This document shows positions 16,771-24,635 of a DNA stretch of 64,000 nucleotides, one piece after another. Position 1 is the first letter of the stretch. Each line of letters begins with the position of its first letter. The notes under the pieces were generated by a model. The model had not been told where the DNA came from, did no database searches, and saw nothing but the letters and a program-made list of their open reading frames with translations. The translations under genes and the position numbers were made by a program. This DNA is from Bathymodiolus thermophilus thioautotrophic gill symbiont (GTDB lineage: Bacteria > Pseudomonadota > Gammaproteobacteria > PS1 > Pseudothioglobaceae), in the NCBI RefSeq assembly GCF_003711265.1, contig NZ_CP024634.1:372001-436000 (forward strand). Reading direction: 5' to 3'.

Positions 16771-18155
16771 TGTTTCAAAAATTACGGGCACTTCTTGTTA
16801 CCAGTAAAAATTTATTGCTTTTAGAATTTTTTACAAGTATTGTTGTGCTGCTAACGCTCTTGTCCCAGTGCACACAAACTACAGAAAAAAATACTATTAA
16901 TAATTATTATGGTGCTTCTCCAGAGCAATATGAGCAAGTATGGAATCGTCGTAAAAAAGAAGTAACAGAGAGGCTACCACAAGCAGACGATAAAGAAAAA
17001 CAATTGCTGAAAGTGGAGTTAGCAAAAATACAAGTAAAGCAAAATAATTTACACCCAAGTTATGAAAAATATATTACCGAACTTAAAGAACGCATAGCAG
17101 AACTAGAGCAATTTAAATCAAGCAACCCGCAACTATTTAATAAAGCAATCGGCGCTCTAAAACAAGGAAAAAATAAAGTAGCAGATGACTTGTTTGCACA
17201 AGTAGAAAAAAATAATGTTGATACAATAAAAACAGTCGCAGAAGCCTCCTTTCAACGAGCAAATATTGCCGAAGATGAGATTCGTTATGCAGATGCTTTA
17301 GCGCATTACCAAAAAGCCTATCGCTTAACACCAAATAACACGCTTTACCTGAATAAACTGGGATTTATTTATAACATATTAGGCAAGTATAAAGAAGCTA
17401 TCAAGTATTATGAGTTAGCACTAAAGAATGATTTAAAGGTCTATGGTGAAGATCATCCTAAAGTGGCAATTCGTCGCAATAATTTAGGTCTTGCATGGTA
17501 TTCATTAGGCGAATATGAAAAAGCGATTAAGTATTATGAGTTAGCACTAAAGAGTGGCTTAAAGATCTACGGCGAGAAGCATCCCGATGTGGCAACTTAT
17601 CGCAATAATTTAGGTAGTGTTTGGCAATCATTGGGAAAGCATAAAAAAGCAATTGAGTATTATGAGTTAGCACTAAAAAGTAATCTAAAAACCTATGGCG
17701 AAGATCATCCCGATGTGGCAATTTATCGTAATAATTTAGGTCTTGCATGGCATTCATTAGGCGAATATGAAAAAGCGATTAAGTATTATGAGTTAGCACT
17801 AAAGAGTGGCTTAAAGATCTACGGCGAGAAGCATCCTGAAGTGGCAACTTATCGCAATAATTTAGGTGGTGTTTGGCAATCATTGGGAAAGCATAAAAAA
17901 GCAATTGAGTATTATGAGTTGGCACTAAAAAGCAATCTAAAGACCTATGGCGAAGATCATCCTGATGTGGCAATTCGTCGCAATAATTTAGGCACCGCTT
18001 GGAAATCATTGGGAAAATATAAAAAAGCGATTGGATATTATGAATTAGCGTTAGTTGCATTGGAAAAAACCTTAGGGATTGAGCATCCAACTACAAAAAT
18101 AGTGGCTAAAAAATTAGCAAAAGCAAAAGAGGTGTTGGCAAATAAGACGGAGTGA
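16770..18155 (+). CDS. TPR-repeat membrane-anchored protein, kinesin-light-chain type
   Basis: 461 residues. The N-terminus has a hydrophobic segment (about residues 17-34, LLLLEFFTSIVVLLTLL) ending SQCTQTTE, so it could be a membrane anchor or a lipoprotein signal. The NTINNYYGA motif follows. Residues about 45-120 are charged and probably coiled. From about 170 to 440 there are six to seven 42-residue TPRs of the form YGEDHPDVAIYRNNLGLAWH. The repeats are nearly identical in pairs. TPR proteins of this type mediate protein-protein contacts; the partner is unknown. Start and stop overlap the nif3 stop (ATG within TAATG), so it is translationally coupled, yet it appears to be an insertion between nif3 and its duplicated 3' end. 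Confidence 0.88.
   Translation: MFQKLRALLVTSKNLLLLEFFTSIVVLLTLLSQCTQTTEKNTINNYYGASPEQYEQVWNRRKKEVTERLPQADDKEKQLLKVELAKIQVKQNNLHPSYEKYITELKERIAELEQFKSSNPQLFNKAIGALKQGKNKVADDLFAQVEKNNVDTIKTVAEASFQRANIAEDEIRYADALAHYQKAYRLTPNNTLYLNKLGFIYNILGKYKEAIKYYELALKNDLKVYGEDHPKVAIRRNNLGLAWYSLGEYEKAIKYYELALKSGLKIYGEKHPDVATYRNNLGSVWQSLGKHKKAIEYYELALKSNLKTYGEDHPDVAIYRNNLGLAWHSLGEYEKAIKYYELALKSGLKIYGEKHPEVATYRNNLGGVWQSLGKHKKAIEYYELALKSNLKTYGEDHPDVAIRRNNLGTAWKSLGKYKKAIGYYELALVALEKTLGIEHPTTKIVAKKLAKAKEVLANKTE
17470..17980 (+). repeat. Tandem 252-bp direct repeats inside the TPR gene
   Basis: A unit of two TPRs (84 codons, 252 bp) is repeated twice with very few changes. For example, CTTGCATGGTATTCATTAGG at about 17491 recurs as CTTGCATGGCATTCATTAGG at about 17743, and GTTTGGCAATCATTGGGAAA recurs at the same spacing. 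High DNA identity means recent duplication and potential length variation by recombination. Confidence 0.85.
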
Positions 18156-18249
18156 ATTTGCCCTCAATAAACACCTGATTTCCAATTAGAAATCCCCAGT
18201 TTTTTTTTAAATTCTAAAAATTATCAGGCTACTTTTTATAAAGGATATT

Positions 18250-18462
18250 TATCATTGTTAGTAACGATAAAAATACCTGCATAGTGCGGTGGCATAACTC
18301 GCGAAACTTCCGAACAAATCCCTATCATTTACCCTTCAAAGATAACATTGTCTTTATTTTTTGTCACTGAATGCAGGGTTCAAGTTTTCTGTCAGCATCT
18401 TGTTTAAAAATTTAGTTCTATCCATTATTTTATTGACGCTAATAATGAAGTATAATGCTTGA
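18250..18462 (+). pseudogene. Decayed duplicate of the nif3 3' end
   Basis: The 335-bp gap after the TPR gene contains a degraded copy of the last ~200 bp of nif3. Matching stretches occur in the same order: CGCGAAACTTCCGAACAAAT against GGCGAAGTCTCCGAACAAAT, then AAGATAACATTGTCTTTATT against AAAATAACATCACCTTCATT, TCTGTCAGCATCTTG against TCTGCCAGCATCTCG, and finally TTATTGACGCTAATAATGAA against TTATTGATATTGATAACTCA. Several frame-breaking changes are present. The TPR gene is thus bracketed by an intact and a decayed nif3 end. Confidence 0.75.
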
Positions 18463-18489
18463 AAAATTAATATAAATAGGAAAAATAAT

Positions 18490-19158
18490 ATGAAAAACAA
18501 AAGTATCGTTATTGCACTTCTAGTATTTTCTAGTTTAGTGGCATGTACACCAAAAGAAACGCATAAGGTTGTCAAGGAAACTCATGTTGACGCTTATCAA
18601 CAGCCTTATAGTGGGAAGCGGGCAGATATTGCAATTGGCTCTTTTGAGAATCATTCTGATTATATGCGTGGCTTATTTACTGCCGGTTCTGATAAATTAG
18701 GCAACCAAGCAAATACAATTCTAAAAACACATTTGCAACAAAGCAGCCATTTTAATGTAATGGATCGTCAAAACATGAAGGGTAATATGCGAGAAGCAGA
18801 GTTTATGGGTACAAAACAAAATATCAAAGGTGCTCATTATATTATTACTGGCAGTGTAACAGAATTTGGTAGAAAAATAACGGGACACAGATTGCTTGGC
18901 GGCATCCTAGGTTCAGGTAAACAGCAAACCGCTTATTCAAAGGTGTCACTTAACATTGTTGATGTGCTGACTTCGCAAGTGGTTTATTCTGTACAGGGTG
19001 CAGGAGAATATACTTTAGCCCATGAAGAGTTGCTTGGTTTTGGTGGTACTTCGGGCTACGATGCAACTTTAAATGGCAAAGTGCTTAATTTGTCTATCAT
19101 GGAAGCTGTTAACAATATGACCAGAGATATGCAGAATAATGTTTGGAAGGTTAAATAA
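18490..19158 (+). CDS. CsgG/HfaB-family lipoprotein
   Basis: A 222-residue lipoprotein. The signal ends LLVFSSLVACTP with the lipid-bearing Cys. The mature part has CsgG-type motifs: DIAIGSFENHSDYM, FNVMDRQNMKGNMREAEF, GAHYIITGSVTEFG and VSLNIVDVLTSQVVYSVQGAGEY. CsgG homologues form outer-membrane assembly or secretion pores. It is first in a three-gene set with DUF4810 and DUF799 lipoproteins, a conserved trio in proteobacteria (related to Neisseria GNA1162 loci). Gaps are 2 nt and a 4-nt overlap, so it is an operon. Confidence 0.88.
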   Translation: MKNKSIVIALLVFSSLVACTPKETHKVVKETHVDAYQQPYSGKRADIAIGSFENHSDYMRGLFTAGSDKLGNQANTILKTHLQQSSHFNVMDRQNMKGNMREAEFMGTKQNIKGAHYIITGSVTEFGRKITGHRLLGGILGSGKQQTAYSKVSLNIVDVLTSQVVYSVQGAGEYTLAHEELLGFGGTSGYDATLNGKVLNLSIMEAVNNMTRDMQNNVWKVK

Positions 19159-19160
19159 TA

Positions 19161-19526
19161 GTGACAATTAGAACTTCTTTATTTGCATTGTTAGTTAGTA
19201 CACTTCTGTTAAGCAGTTGTGGTGATAAGCGCTTGTATTATTGGGGAAAATACGAAAGTATTGTGCGACAATCTTACACAGAGCCTGATGAAATGGATGT
19301 GTCCACTCAAATTTCTGAACTTGAAATTGATTTAATAGATGCCAAAGATTCTGGCAAGAAAATTGCCCCTGGATTTTATGCGCACTTAGGTATGATGTAC
19401 GCTAAACAAGGAGATATAGTGAGTGCCGAAGAAATGTTTTTACAGGAAAAGGCGTTATTTCCAGAGTCAAGTGTGCTTATTGACGGCATGCTTAACCGTG
19501 TTAAGAAAAACCAAGGAAAACAATGA
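19161..19526 (+). CDS. DUF4810 lipoprotein
   Basis: A 121-residue lipoprotein from a GTG start. The signal peptide ends LLSSCGDKRLYYWGKY, with the lipobox Cys followed by the DUF4810-typical YYWGKYE motif. The rest contains a TPR-like helix pair (APGFYAHLGMMYAKQGDIVS). The family always travels with CsgG-like and DUF799 lipoproteins, as here, and probably forms an outer-membrane complex with them. Its stop overlaps the next start by 4 nt. Confidence 0.88.
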   Translation: MTIRTSLFALLVSTLLLSSCGDKRLYYWGKYESIVRQSYTEPDEMDVSTQISELEIDLIDAKDSGKKIAPGFYAHLGMMYAKQGDIVSAEEMFLQEKALFPESSVLIDGMLNRVKKNQGKQ

Positions 19527-20173
19527 ACAAAATATTAAAATCGGGTTTGTTAATTGCCCTTTTGTCTATTTTTGCCACTGGCTGTCAAGAGGTAAAGCCT
19601 TATGATTATACGGCATTAAAGAAAAGCAAACCTAGGTCAATCGTTGTTATACCACCAAGAAACAGTTCTATCGAGGTGAATGCACCCTATGTTTATCTAT
19701 CCACGCTCACAGAACCATTGGCTGAAAAAGGTTATTATGTATTACCCGTTGCAGTTGTTGACCAATTTTTAAAAGAAAATGGCTTGCCGACACCTGCTGA
19801 AATGAACGGCATATCGCTGGAAAAAATTAGAGAGCATATGGGGGCTGATGCGGTGTTATATGTTGAAATTAAAGAATTTGGACAAAAATATTTAATCCTC
19901 TCTTCTGTGGCCACTGTAATGGCAGAACTCAAATTGGTTGATACAAGAACAGGTGAGCTGCTCTGGAGAGCCACAGCCCATGCTCAAATGGACTCTAGCA
20001 ATAATAATAACTCTGGTGGACCTGTTGGTATTCTTGTTTATCTAATTAGTGCGGCTATAACTCAAGTTACAGATGACAGAACGCCTGAAGCATCAAGATT
20101 GGCAAATCATCTTGCAATCAATGCAGAGAAAATAGGACTACTTAATGGCCCGTACAAAGTGCCTGTTAAATAA
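19523..20173 (+). CDS. DUF799 / GNA1162-family lipoprotein
   Basis: A 216-residue lipoprotein. The signal ends SIFATGCQEVKPYDYTALK. The mature part has SIVVIPPRNSSIEVNAPYVY, GADAVLYVEIKEFGQKY and LVDTRTGELLWRATAHA, matching DUF799. GNA1162 homologues have a fold related to TolB N-terminal and CsgG accessory domains. It is the third gene of the CsgG-DUF4810-DUF799 operon. Transcription probably ends in the family A element directly after the stop codon. Confidence 0.88.
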   Translation: MNKILKSGLLIALLSIFATGCQEVKPYDYTALKKSKPRSIVVIPPRNSSIEVNAPYVYLSTLTEPLAEKGYYVLPVAVVDQFLKENGLPTPAEMNGISLEKIREHMGADAVLYVEIKEFGQKYLILSSVATVMAELKLVDTRTGELLWRATAHAQMDSSNNNNSGGPVGILVYLISAAITQVTDDRTPEASRLANHLAINAEKIGLLNGPYKVPVK

Positions 20174-20382
20174 GACCTTTATACAAATATAAACAACCAT
20201 CAGGCATCTACCTTTTCACTTACTTGGCATTTTCCAGCGACACTTAACAAAGTCCTCCCCTAGGAGGGGTGAATCCAGTCGCAGGGAAAAGTTTGTAACC
20301 GTTTCTTTTCTGCACAAGATTTAAAGAAATCGCCAATTAAGCAAAAATTGAATTTTGCCAATCCACATTTATGCAATGGCCT
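20173..20382. repeat. Family A foldback element, long diverged variant (A1)
   Basis: Ends AGACCTTTATACAAATATAA and TTTATGCAATGGCCT match the family A termini with several changes. The centre differs from the ~162-bp form and is longer (about 210 bp), including the palindrome CCCCTAGGAGGGG. It starts at the stop codon of the DUF799 gene. It accounts for most of the 310-bp gap before asd. Confidence 0.75.
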
Positions 20383-20400
20383 TTAAATAAAATACAGTCA

Positions 20401-20425
20401 AGGTTTTACTGAGATTGTAAAACCT
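20401..20425. other. 9-bp perfect stem-loop upstream of asd
   Basis: AGGTTTTAC and GTAAAACCT pair across a 7-nt loop. There is no T-tract afterwards, so a simple terminator is unlikely. It lies about 20 bp before a TATAAT (20446-20451) that could be the asd -10 element, and could be a regulator site or attenuating hairpin. Confidence 0.4.
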
Positions 20426-20483
20426 CTGTTATCCTGAAAATAGGTATAATGTATTCATTTTATTATTTTCAAATTTTGACATT

Positions 20484-21509
20484 ATGAATAAGAAGTTTAA
20501 TGTGTGTGTTGTGGGAGCAACAGGGGCGGTGGGTGAAACCATTTTGTCGATTCTAGAGCAACGGGATTTTCCGATTGATAATTTATACCCCTTGGCGAGT
20601 GCAAATTCAGCAGGCAAAAAGGTATTTTGTCAGGGCAAGAGTTGGACGGTGCAAGATTTGGCTTTGTTTGATTTTTCACAAGCACAAGTAGGTTTGTTTT
20701 CAGCAGGTGGACATATTTCTGAAAAATATGCGCCAATTGCGGCTGAAGCAGGCTGTGTGGTGGTTGACAATACAGCGCATTTTCGTCGTGATAAAGACAT
20801 TCCATTGGTTGTGCCAGAGGTAAATCCACATGCGATTGCAGGCTATACACAGCGCAATATTATTGCCAATCCAAATTGCTCTACCATTCAAATGTTGGTA
20901 GCACTCAAGCCGATTTATGATGCAGTAGGAATTGAGCGCATTAATGTGGCCACTTATCAAGCGGTATCGGGCTCTGGCAAAGAGGCGATTAGTGAATTAA
21001 TTGAGCAAACCACTAAATTATTAAGTGGCAATACTGAGGTTGATGTCAAGGTATATCCAAAGCAAATTGCCTTTAATGTAGTGCCACATATTGATGTGTT
21101 TCAAGACAACGGTTACACCAAAGAAGAGATGAAAATGGTGTGGGAAACACAAAAGATTTTTGAAGATGAAAACATTTTGGTTAATCCAACAGCAGTGCGT
21201 GTACCAGTAATTTATGGGCATTCTGAGGCGATTAATATTGAAACTAAGACCAAAATTACCGCCGCCGAAGCCACCAAGATTTTAGAAAAAGCCAATGGCG
21301 TAACAGTGATGGATAAGCGTGAAGATGGTGGCTATGCAACGCCATTTGTTGAGGCGACTAATCATGATGATACATTTGTAAGCCGTATTCGTGAAGATAT
21401 TTCTTGCGAAAAAGGCCTTAATTTGTGGGTGGTTTCTGACAATATTCGCAAAGGTGCAGCGTTGAATACCATTCAAATTGCTGAGATTTTGATTAAAGAA
21501 TATTTGTAG
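20484..21509 (+). CDS. asd: Aspartate-semialdehyde dehydrogenase
   Basis: A 341-residue enzyme reducing aspartyl phosphate to aspartate semialdehyde for Lys, Thr, Met and diaminopimelate synthesis. The NADP-binding VVGATGAVGETIL is at the N-terminus. The catalytic Cys lies in NPNCSTIQMLVALKP, and EAISELIEQT and VPVIYGHSEAINIE follow. Length and motifs match the gammaproteobacterial/Gram-positive-like Asd class. It is followed by a small membrane protein and hisB. Confidence 0.96.
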   Translation: MNKKFNVCVVGATGAVGETILSILEQRDFPIDNLYPLASANSAGKKVFCQGKSWTVQDLALFDFSQAQVGLFSAGGHISEKYAPIAAEAGCVVVDNTAHFRRDKDIPLVVPEVNPHAIAGYTQRNIIANPNCSTIQMLVALKPIYDAVGIERINVATYQAVSGSGKEAISELIEQTTKLLSGNTEVDVKVYPKQIAFNVVPHIDVFQDNGYTKEEMKMVWETQKIFEDENILVNPTAVRVPVIYGHSEAINIETKTKITAAEATKILEKANGVTVMDKREDGGYATPFVEATNHDDTFVSRIREDISCEKGLNLWVVSDNIRKGAALNTIQIAEILIKEYL

Positions 21510-21522
21510 GTCATTTTTGTCA

Positions 21523-21756
21523 ATGCAAAAATCACCCACTAAAAGCCTTATTGTTACCATTCTCTTGACGGTATTTTCAGCTCGAATGGGCTTATTTTAT
21601 GCCAGTGTTGCTAGTGCTTTAGTGTTGTTGGTTGCCACTGTGATTGTTAGTGTTATTACTTTTGGATGGTTATTTATTCCTTATATAATTTGTATTATTT
21701 GGGTGATTATGGCAGTTAATTGTTATAATAAAGAGATAATTGAGATTGCAAAATGA
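21523..21756 (+). CDS. Small two-helix membrane protein, unknown
   Basis: 77 residues from ATG 21523; a TTG two codons upstream is less likely. It has two strongly hydrophobic segments (about residues 20-42, [19 protein letters not shown], and 45-66, [16 protein letters not shown]) with a polar C-terminus [12 protein letters not shown]. Its stop overlaps the hisB start region by 4 nt. I do not recognise a family with confidence; it is loosely similar in layout to small TM2-type or superinfection-immunity-like proteins. Operon position between asd and hisB says little about function. Confidence 0.65.
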   Translation: MQKSPTKSLIVTILLTVFSARMGLFYASVASALVLLVATVIVSVITFGWLFIPYIICIIWVIMAVNCYNKEIIEIAK

Positions 21757-22337
21757 ATATGATTAAAGTATCTAGAAAAACCAACGAAACCGACATTGTT
21801 GTTGAATTAAATTTGTATGGCACAGGCCAAGCGAATATTGATACGGGCGTGCCGTTTTTAGACCATATGTTAGATCAAATTGCACGCCATGGCTTGATGG
21901 ATTTAAATATTAAATGTGTAGGTGATACACAGATTGATGACCATCACAGTGTGGAAGATATTGGCATTACCTTGGGTCAAGCTTTTGCAAAAGCAGTGGG
22001 AGATAAGGCGGGTTTAACTCGTTATGGGCATGCTTATGTGCCACTAGATGAGGCATTGTCTCGAGTGGTATTGGATTTATCAGGTCGTCCAGGTTTGGAG
22101 CTTAATGTGAATTTTACTCGTGCATTGATTGGTTCATTTGATGTGGATTTAATATCAGAATTTTTTCAAGGTTTTGTTAATCATGCACTGATTACTTTGC
22201 ACATTGACAATCTTAAAGGGGTAAATTCCCACCACCAAGCGGAGACGGTTTTTAAGGCATTTGGCAGGGCGTTGCGTATGGCAATCACAAAAGATGAGCG
22301 TCAAAAGGGCATTCCTTCAACCAAAGGTTCGCTGTAA
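21753..22337 (+). CDS. hisB: Imidazoleglycerol-phosphate dehydratase
   Basis: A 194-residue monofunctional HisB. Metal-binding motifs are visible: [24 protein letters not shown] and the C-terminal [16 protein letters not shown]. It dehydrates imidazoleglycerol phosphate in histidine synthesis. It lacks the N-terminal phosphatase domain of the enteric bifunctional enzyme. It is followed after 6 nt by hisH. Confidence 0.96.
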   Translation: MNMIKVSRKTNETDIVVELNLYGTGQANIDTGVPFLDHMLDQIARHGLMDLNIKCVGDTQIDDHHSVEDIGITLGQAFAKAVGDKAGLTRYGHAYVPLDEALSRVVLDLSGRPGLELNVNFTRALIGSFDVDLISEFFQGFVNHALITLHIDNLKGVNSHHQAETVFKAFGRALRMAITKDERQKGIPSTKGSL

Positions 22338-22343
22338 AAAATC

Positions 22344-22961
22344 GTGCAAAGCATTGCAATCATTAATTACGGTATGGGCAATGTGCGCAGTGTGCAAAAA
22401 GCGCTGGCACATATTGCGCCCAATGACCAAATTTTTTTAACAGACGATGCAGCGTTAATTCGTGAGGCTGATCGTATTGTGTTTCCTGGGCAAGGGGCGA
22501 TTGGCGCTTGTATGCAGGCATTGAATGAGCATAATTTGGTTGAGGTGGTTAAACAAGTGGCTTGTGAGAAGCCTTTTTTGGGTATTTGTTTGGGTTTGCA
22601 ACTGTTGTTTGATCATTCGCAGGAGAATGGCGGTACTGAGGGCTTGTCTATTCTTGCAGGTGATGTTGTGCATTTTCCAAAAAATGAATTGAAAATCCCG
22701 CACATGGGCTGGAATAAGGTCAAACAAACACAAGAACATCCGTTGTGGCATAATATTGAAAACAATGCACGCTTTTATAGTGTGCACAGTTATTATGTTG
22801 AGCAGGGCGATGCATCGGTGGTTGTTGGATCAAGTGATTATGGCATTGATTTCACTTGTGCAGTTGCTAAGGATAATCTCTTTGCAGTGCAATTTCATCC
22901 CGAAAAATCTCAGCATGATGGTTTGCAATTGCTGGAAAATTTTGTCCATTGGCGAGTTTAG
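22344..22961 (+). CDS. hisH: Imidazole glycerol phosphate synthase, glutaminase subunit
   Basis: A 205-residue class I glutamine amidotransferase starting with GTG. The nucleophile Cys is in FLGICLGLQLLFD and the His-Glu pair in VQFHPEKSQHDG. It supplies ammonia to HisF. HisF itself is not in the window. It ends in convergent overlap (4 bp) with the TfoX-C gene. Confidence 0.96.
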   Translation: MQSIAIINYGMGNVRSVQKALAHIAPNDQIFLTDDAALIREADRIVFPGQGAIGACMQALNEHNLVEVVKQVACEKPFLGICLGLQLLFDHSQENGGTEGLSILAGDVVHFPKNELKIPHMGWNKVKQTQEHPLWHNIENNARFYSVHSYYVEQGDASVVVGSSDYGIDFTCAVAKDNLFAVQFHPEKSQHDGLQLLENFVHWRV

Positions 22962-23206
22962 TAATTTTTGTAATTGTCCAATTCAATAATGAGTCGAGTT
23001 TTGTCATGCTGGGCAACCTCTAGCCAACTTCTATCTTCAAGCGCACCTGTTAATGCATATAAAAAGCATAAATGTGGCTCACCCAGTTTAATATAAGTGG
23101 CAATTGCGCCTGTTTTTTGTAAATCTGCTCGTGTGTAGATGCCAATTTTGTTTAATTGTTGTTCGGTCTTTTTACCTAAACCACGAAGTGTTGCTAATTC
23201 TCCCAT
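22958..23206 (-). CDS. TfoX C-terminal-domain protein
   Basis: An 82-residue stand-alone TfoX/Sxy C-terminal domain, with a helix-hairpin-helix-like LRGLGKKTEQQLNKIGI at the start and FLYALTGALEDRSW in the middle. Full-length Sxy proteins activate competence genes, but single C-domain proteins are of unknown role. It shares its last 4 bp with hisH on the other strand. Confidence 0.85.
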   Translation of the reverse strand: MGELATLRGLGKKTEQQLNKIGIYTRADLQKTGAIATYIKLGEPHLCFLYALTGALEDRSWLEVAQHDKTRLIIELDNYKNY

Positions 23207-23220
23207 AAGACTATTAAGTT

Positions 23221-23314
23221 ATACCATTTTCAAAAAATAAACCAAACAATCTGGCACTATTTTTATTTCAAGTATGGATGCTAAATTATGCATTTTATTT
23301 TTTGAAAATAGTAT
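23221..23314. repeat. Family C short inverted-repeat element (C1)
   Basis: It starts ATACCATTTTCAAAAAATAA and ends TTTTGAAAATAGTAT, an imperfect terminal inverted repeat. The internal stretch AAACCAAACAATCTGG recurs exactly in the element at 53595. It fills the gap between the TfoX-C gene and the DUF1841 stop codon, which it abuts. Confidence 0.65.
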
Positions 23315-23733
23315 TATCGTGCTTGCGTTTCCAAACAACAGATATAGGCTTGATGATTCATTGGCGTGTTGTTTTTTTGTGAGGAAAAAATCATCTCGGC
23401 AATGCAATCCATCATCTTGTGTTCAGTCTCATGCGGGTCTTTAACCGTATTTAATATTTTTTGATAATGGTCTTTAATGCCTGTTGGCTGGTTGATGGAT
23501 AGTTGCTCTCTCAGTGATAAATGTAAATTTATGTGTAAAAACGGATTAACCTTGCCTTGTTCTGGAAAATAATCCGATTGGATATTGTTAATCAGAGAAT
23601 GGTATTCAGGGTGCATCTCAATCACTTGTGTAAGTTGCGCTTCTAAAGGGTCAAGTACCTTTTTATCTAAGAATTTTTGCCAAGCATGGGCAAGGAATTT
23701 TCGTTGCTCTGTTCTATCTTGCGTATAAAGCAC
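23314..23733 (-). CDS. DUF1841 family protein
   Basis: A 139-residue cytoplasmic protein typical of DUF1841: an N-terminal RKFLAHAWQKF, then VIEMHPEYHSLI, and VNPFLHINLHLSLREQLSIN followed by a C-terminal HKMMDCIAEMI helix. The function of this family is unknown; it is widespread in beta- and gammaproteobacteria and usually near nth, as here, where it starts directly after nth. The family C element may have altered its 3' end. Confidence 0.9.
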   Translation of the reverse strand: MLYTQDRTEQRKFLAHAWQKFLDKKVLDPLEAQLTQVIEMHPEYHSLINNIQSDYFPEQGKVNPFLHINLHLSLREQLSINQPTGIKDHYQKILNTVKDPHETEHKMMDCIAEMIFSSQKNNTPMNHQAYICCLETQAR

Positions 23734-24366
23734 TTATAAGTTCTTCTCTTCGTATTCACACAAATCAAGCAAAATACACTCTGAACATAATGGCGAACGC
23801 GCCTTACAAGTGTAGCGACCGTGCAAAATCATCAAGTGGTGTGCGGGTACACGATACTCATCGGGAATAAATTTTACTAATTTTTTTTCTACTTCTAATA
23901 CTGTTTTACCGCTGGCGATTGCTGTGCGATTGGCAACACGATAAATATGTGTATCAACAGCAATGGTAGGATGTCCGAATGCTGTATTTAAAACCACATT
24001 GGCAGTTTTGCGTCCTACACCGGGTAAGGCTTCTAATTCTTTGCGTGTTTCGGGCACTTGAGAATCGTATTTATCGATTAAAATTTTACAAGCTTGAACA
24101 ATATGTTTTGCTTTTGAGTTAAACAGGCCAATTGTTTTAATGGTGTTTCTAACTGTATCTTCGCCTAATTCATAAATTGCTTCAGGTGTATTGGCAAGAG
24201 GGAATAACTCGTCAGTCACTTTGTTGACACTTTTATCGGTCGCTTGAGCCGACAGAGTTACTGCTACTAGCAACTCAAAAGCGGTTGAATAATTTAATTC
24301 TGTTGTTGGATTAGGTATCTTTTTCAATAACCTGTTAAATATCTCACTGCGTGTTTCAGCATTCAT
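23734..24366 (-). CDS. nth: Endonuclease III
   Basis: A 210-residue DNA glycosylase/AP lyase that removes oxidised pyrimidines. The helix-hairpin-helix and catalytic Lys are in LEALPGVGRKTANVVLN and the catalytic Asp in TIAVDTHIYRVANR. The C-terminal iron-sulfur cluster motif C-x6-C-x2-C-x5-C is complete (CKARSPLCSECILLDLC). It is the first gene of an nth-DUF1841 pair with adjoining ends. Confidence 0.97.
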   Translation of the reverse strand: MNAETRSEIFNRLLKKIPNPTTELNYSTAFELLVAVTLSAQATDKSVNKVTDELFPLANTPEAIYELGEDTVRNTIKTIGLFNSKAKHIVQACKILIDKYDSQVPETRKELEALPGVGRKTANVVLNTAFGHPTIAVDTHIYRVANRTAIASGKTVLEVEKKLVKFIPDEYRVPAHHLMILHGRYTCKARSPLCSECILLDLCEYEEKNL

Positions 24367-24463
24367 TGTTTCTTACTCGTCTTAATTGAGACAGGTATTA
24401 TACCTAAATTTAGGTCAATAGTAAAACGACACTGCAACAGAATTTACACAAAGATTTTATTGT

Positions 24464-24624
24464 GAGACCTTTGTATAAATATAAATAATCATCAAGAATC
24501 CACTTTTTACCCACTTGGTAATTTTTTAAACCCAGCCTTAGCCCTGCTAGGACAAGGTTTAAGAAAATCACCAAGTGGGCAAAAATTGAATTTTTCTAAT
24601 CATCCATATTTATACAAAGGTCTC
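24464..24624. repeat. Family A foldback element (A2) with 5-bp target duplication
   Basis: GAGACCTTTGTATAAATATA at the left and its near reverse complement at the right (TATTTATACAAAGGTCTC). The element is flanked by ATTGT on both sides. Subterminal arms (CACTTGGTAATTTTTTAAAC and GTTTAAGAAAATCACCAAGTG) pair too, so nearly the whole 161 bp folds back. It sits between the divergently placed ends of nth and sbcB. Confidence 0.9.
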
Positions 24625-24635
24625 ATTGTGAATAC

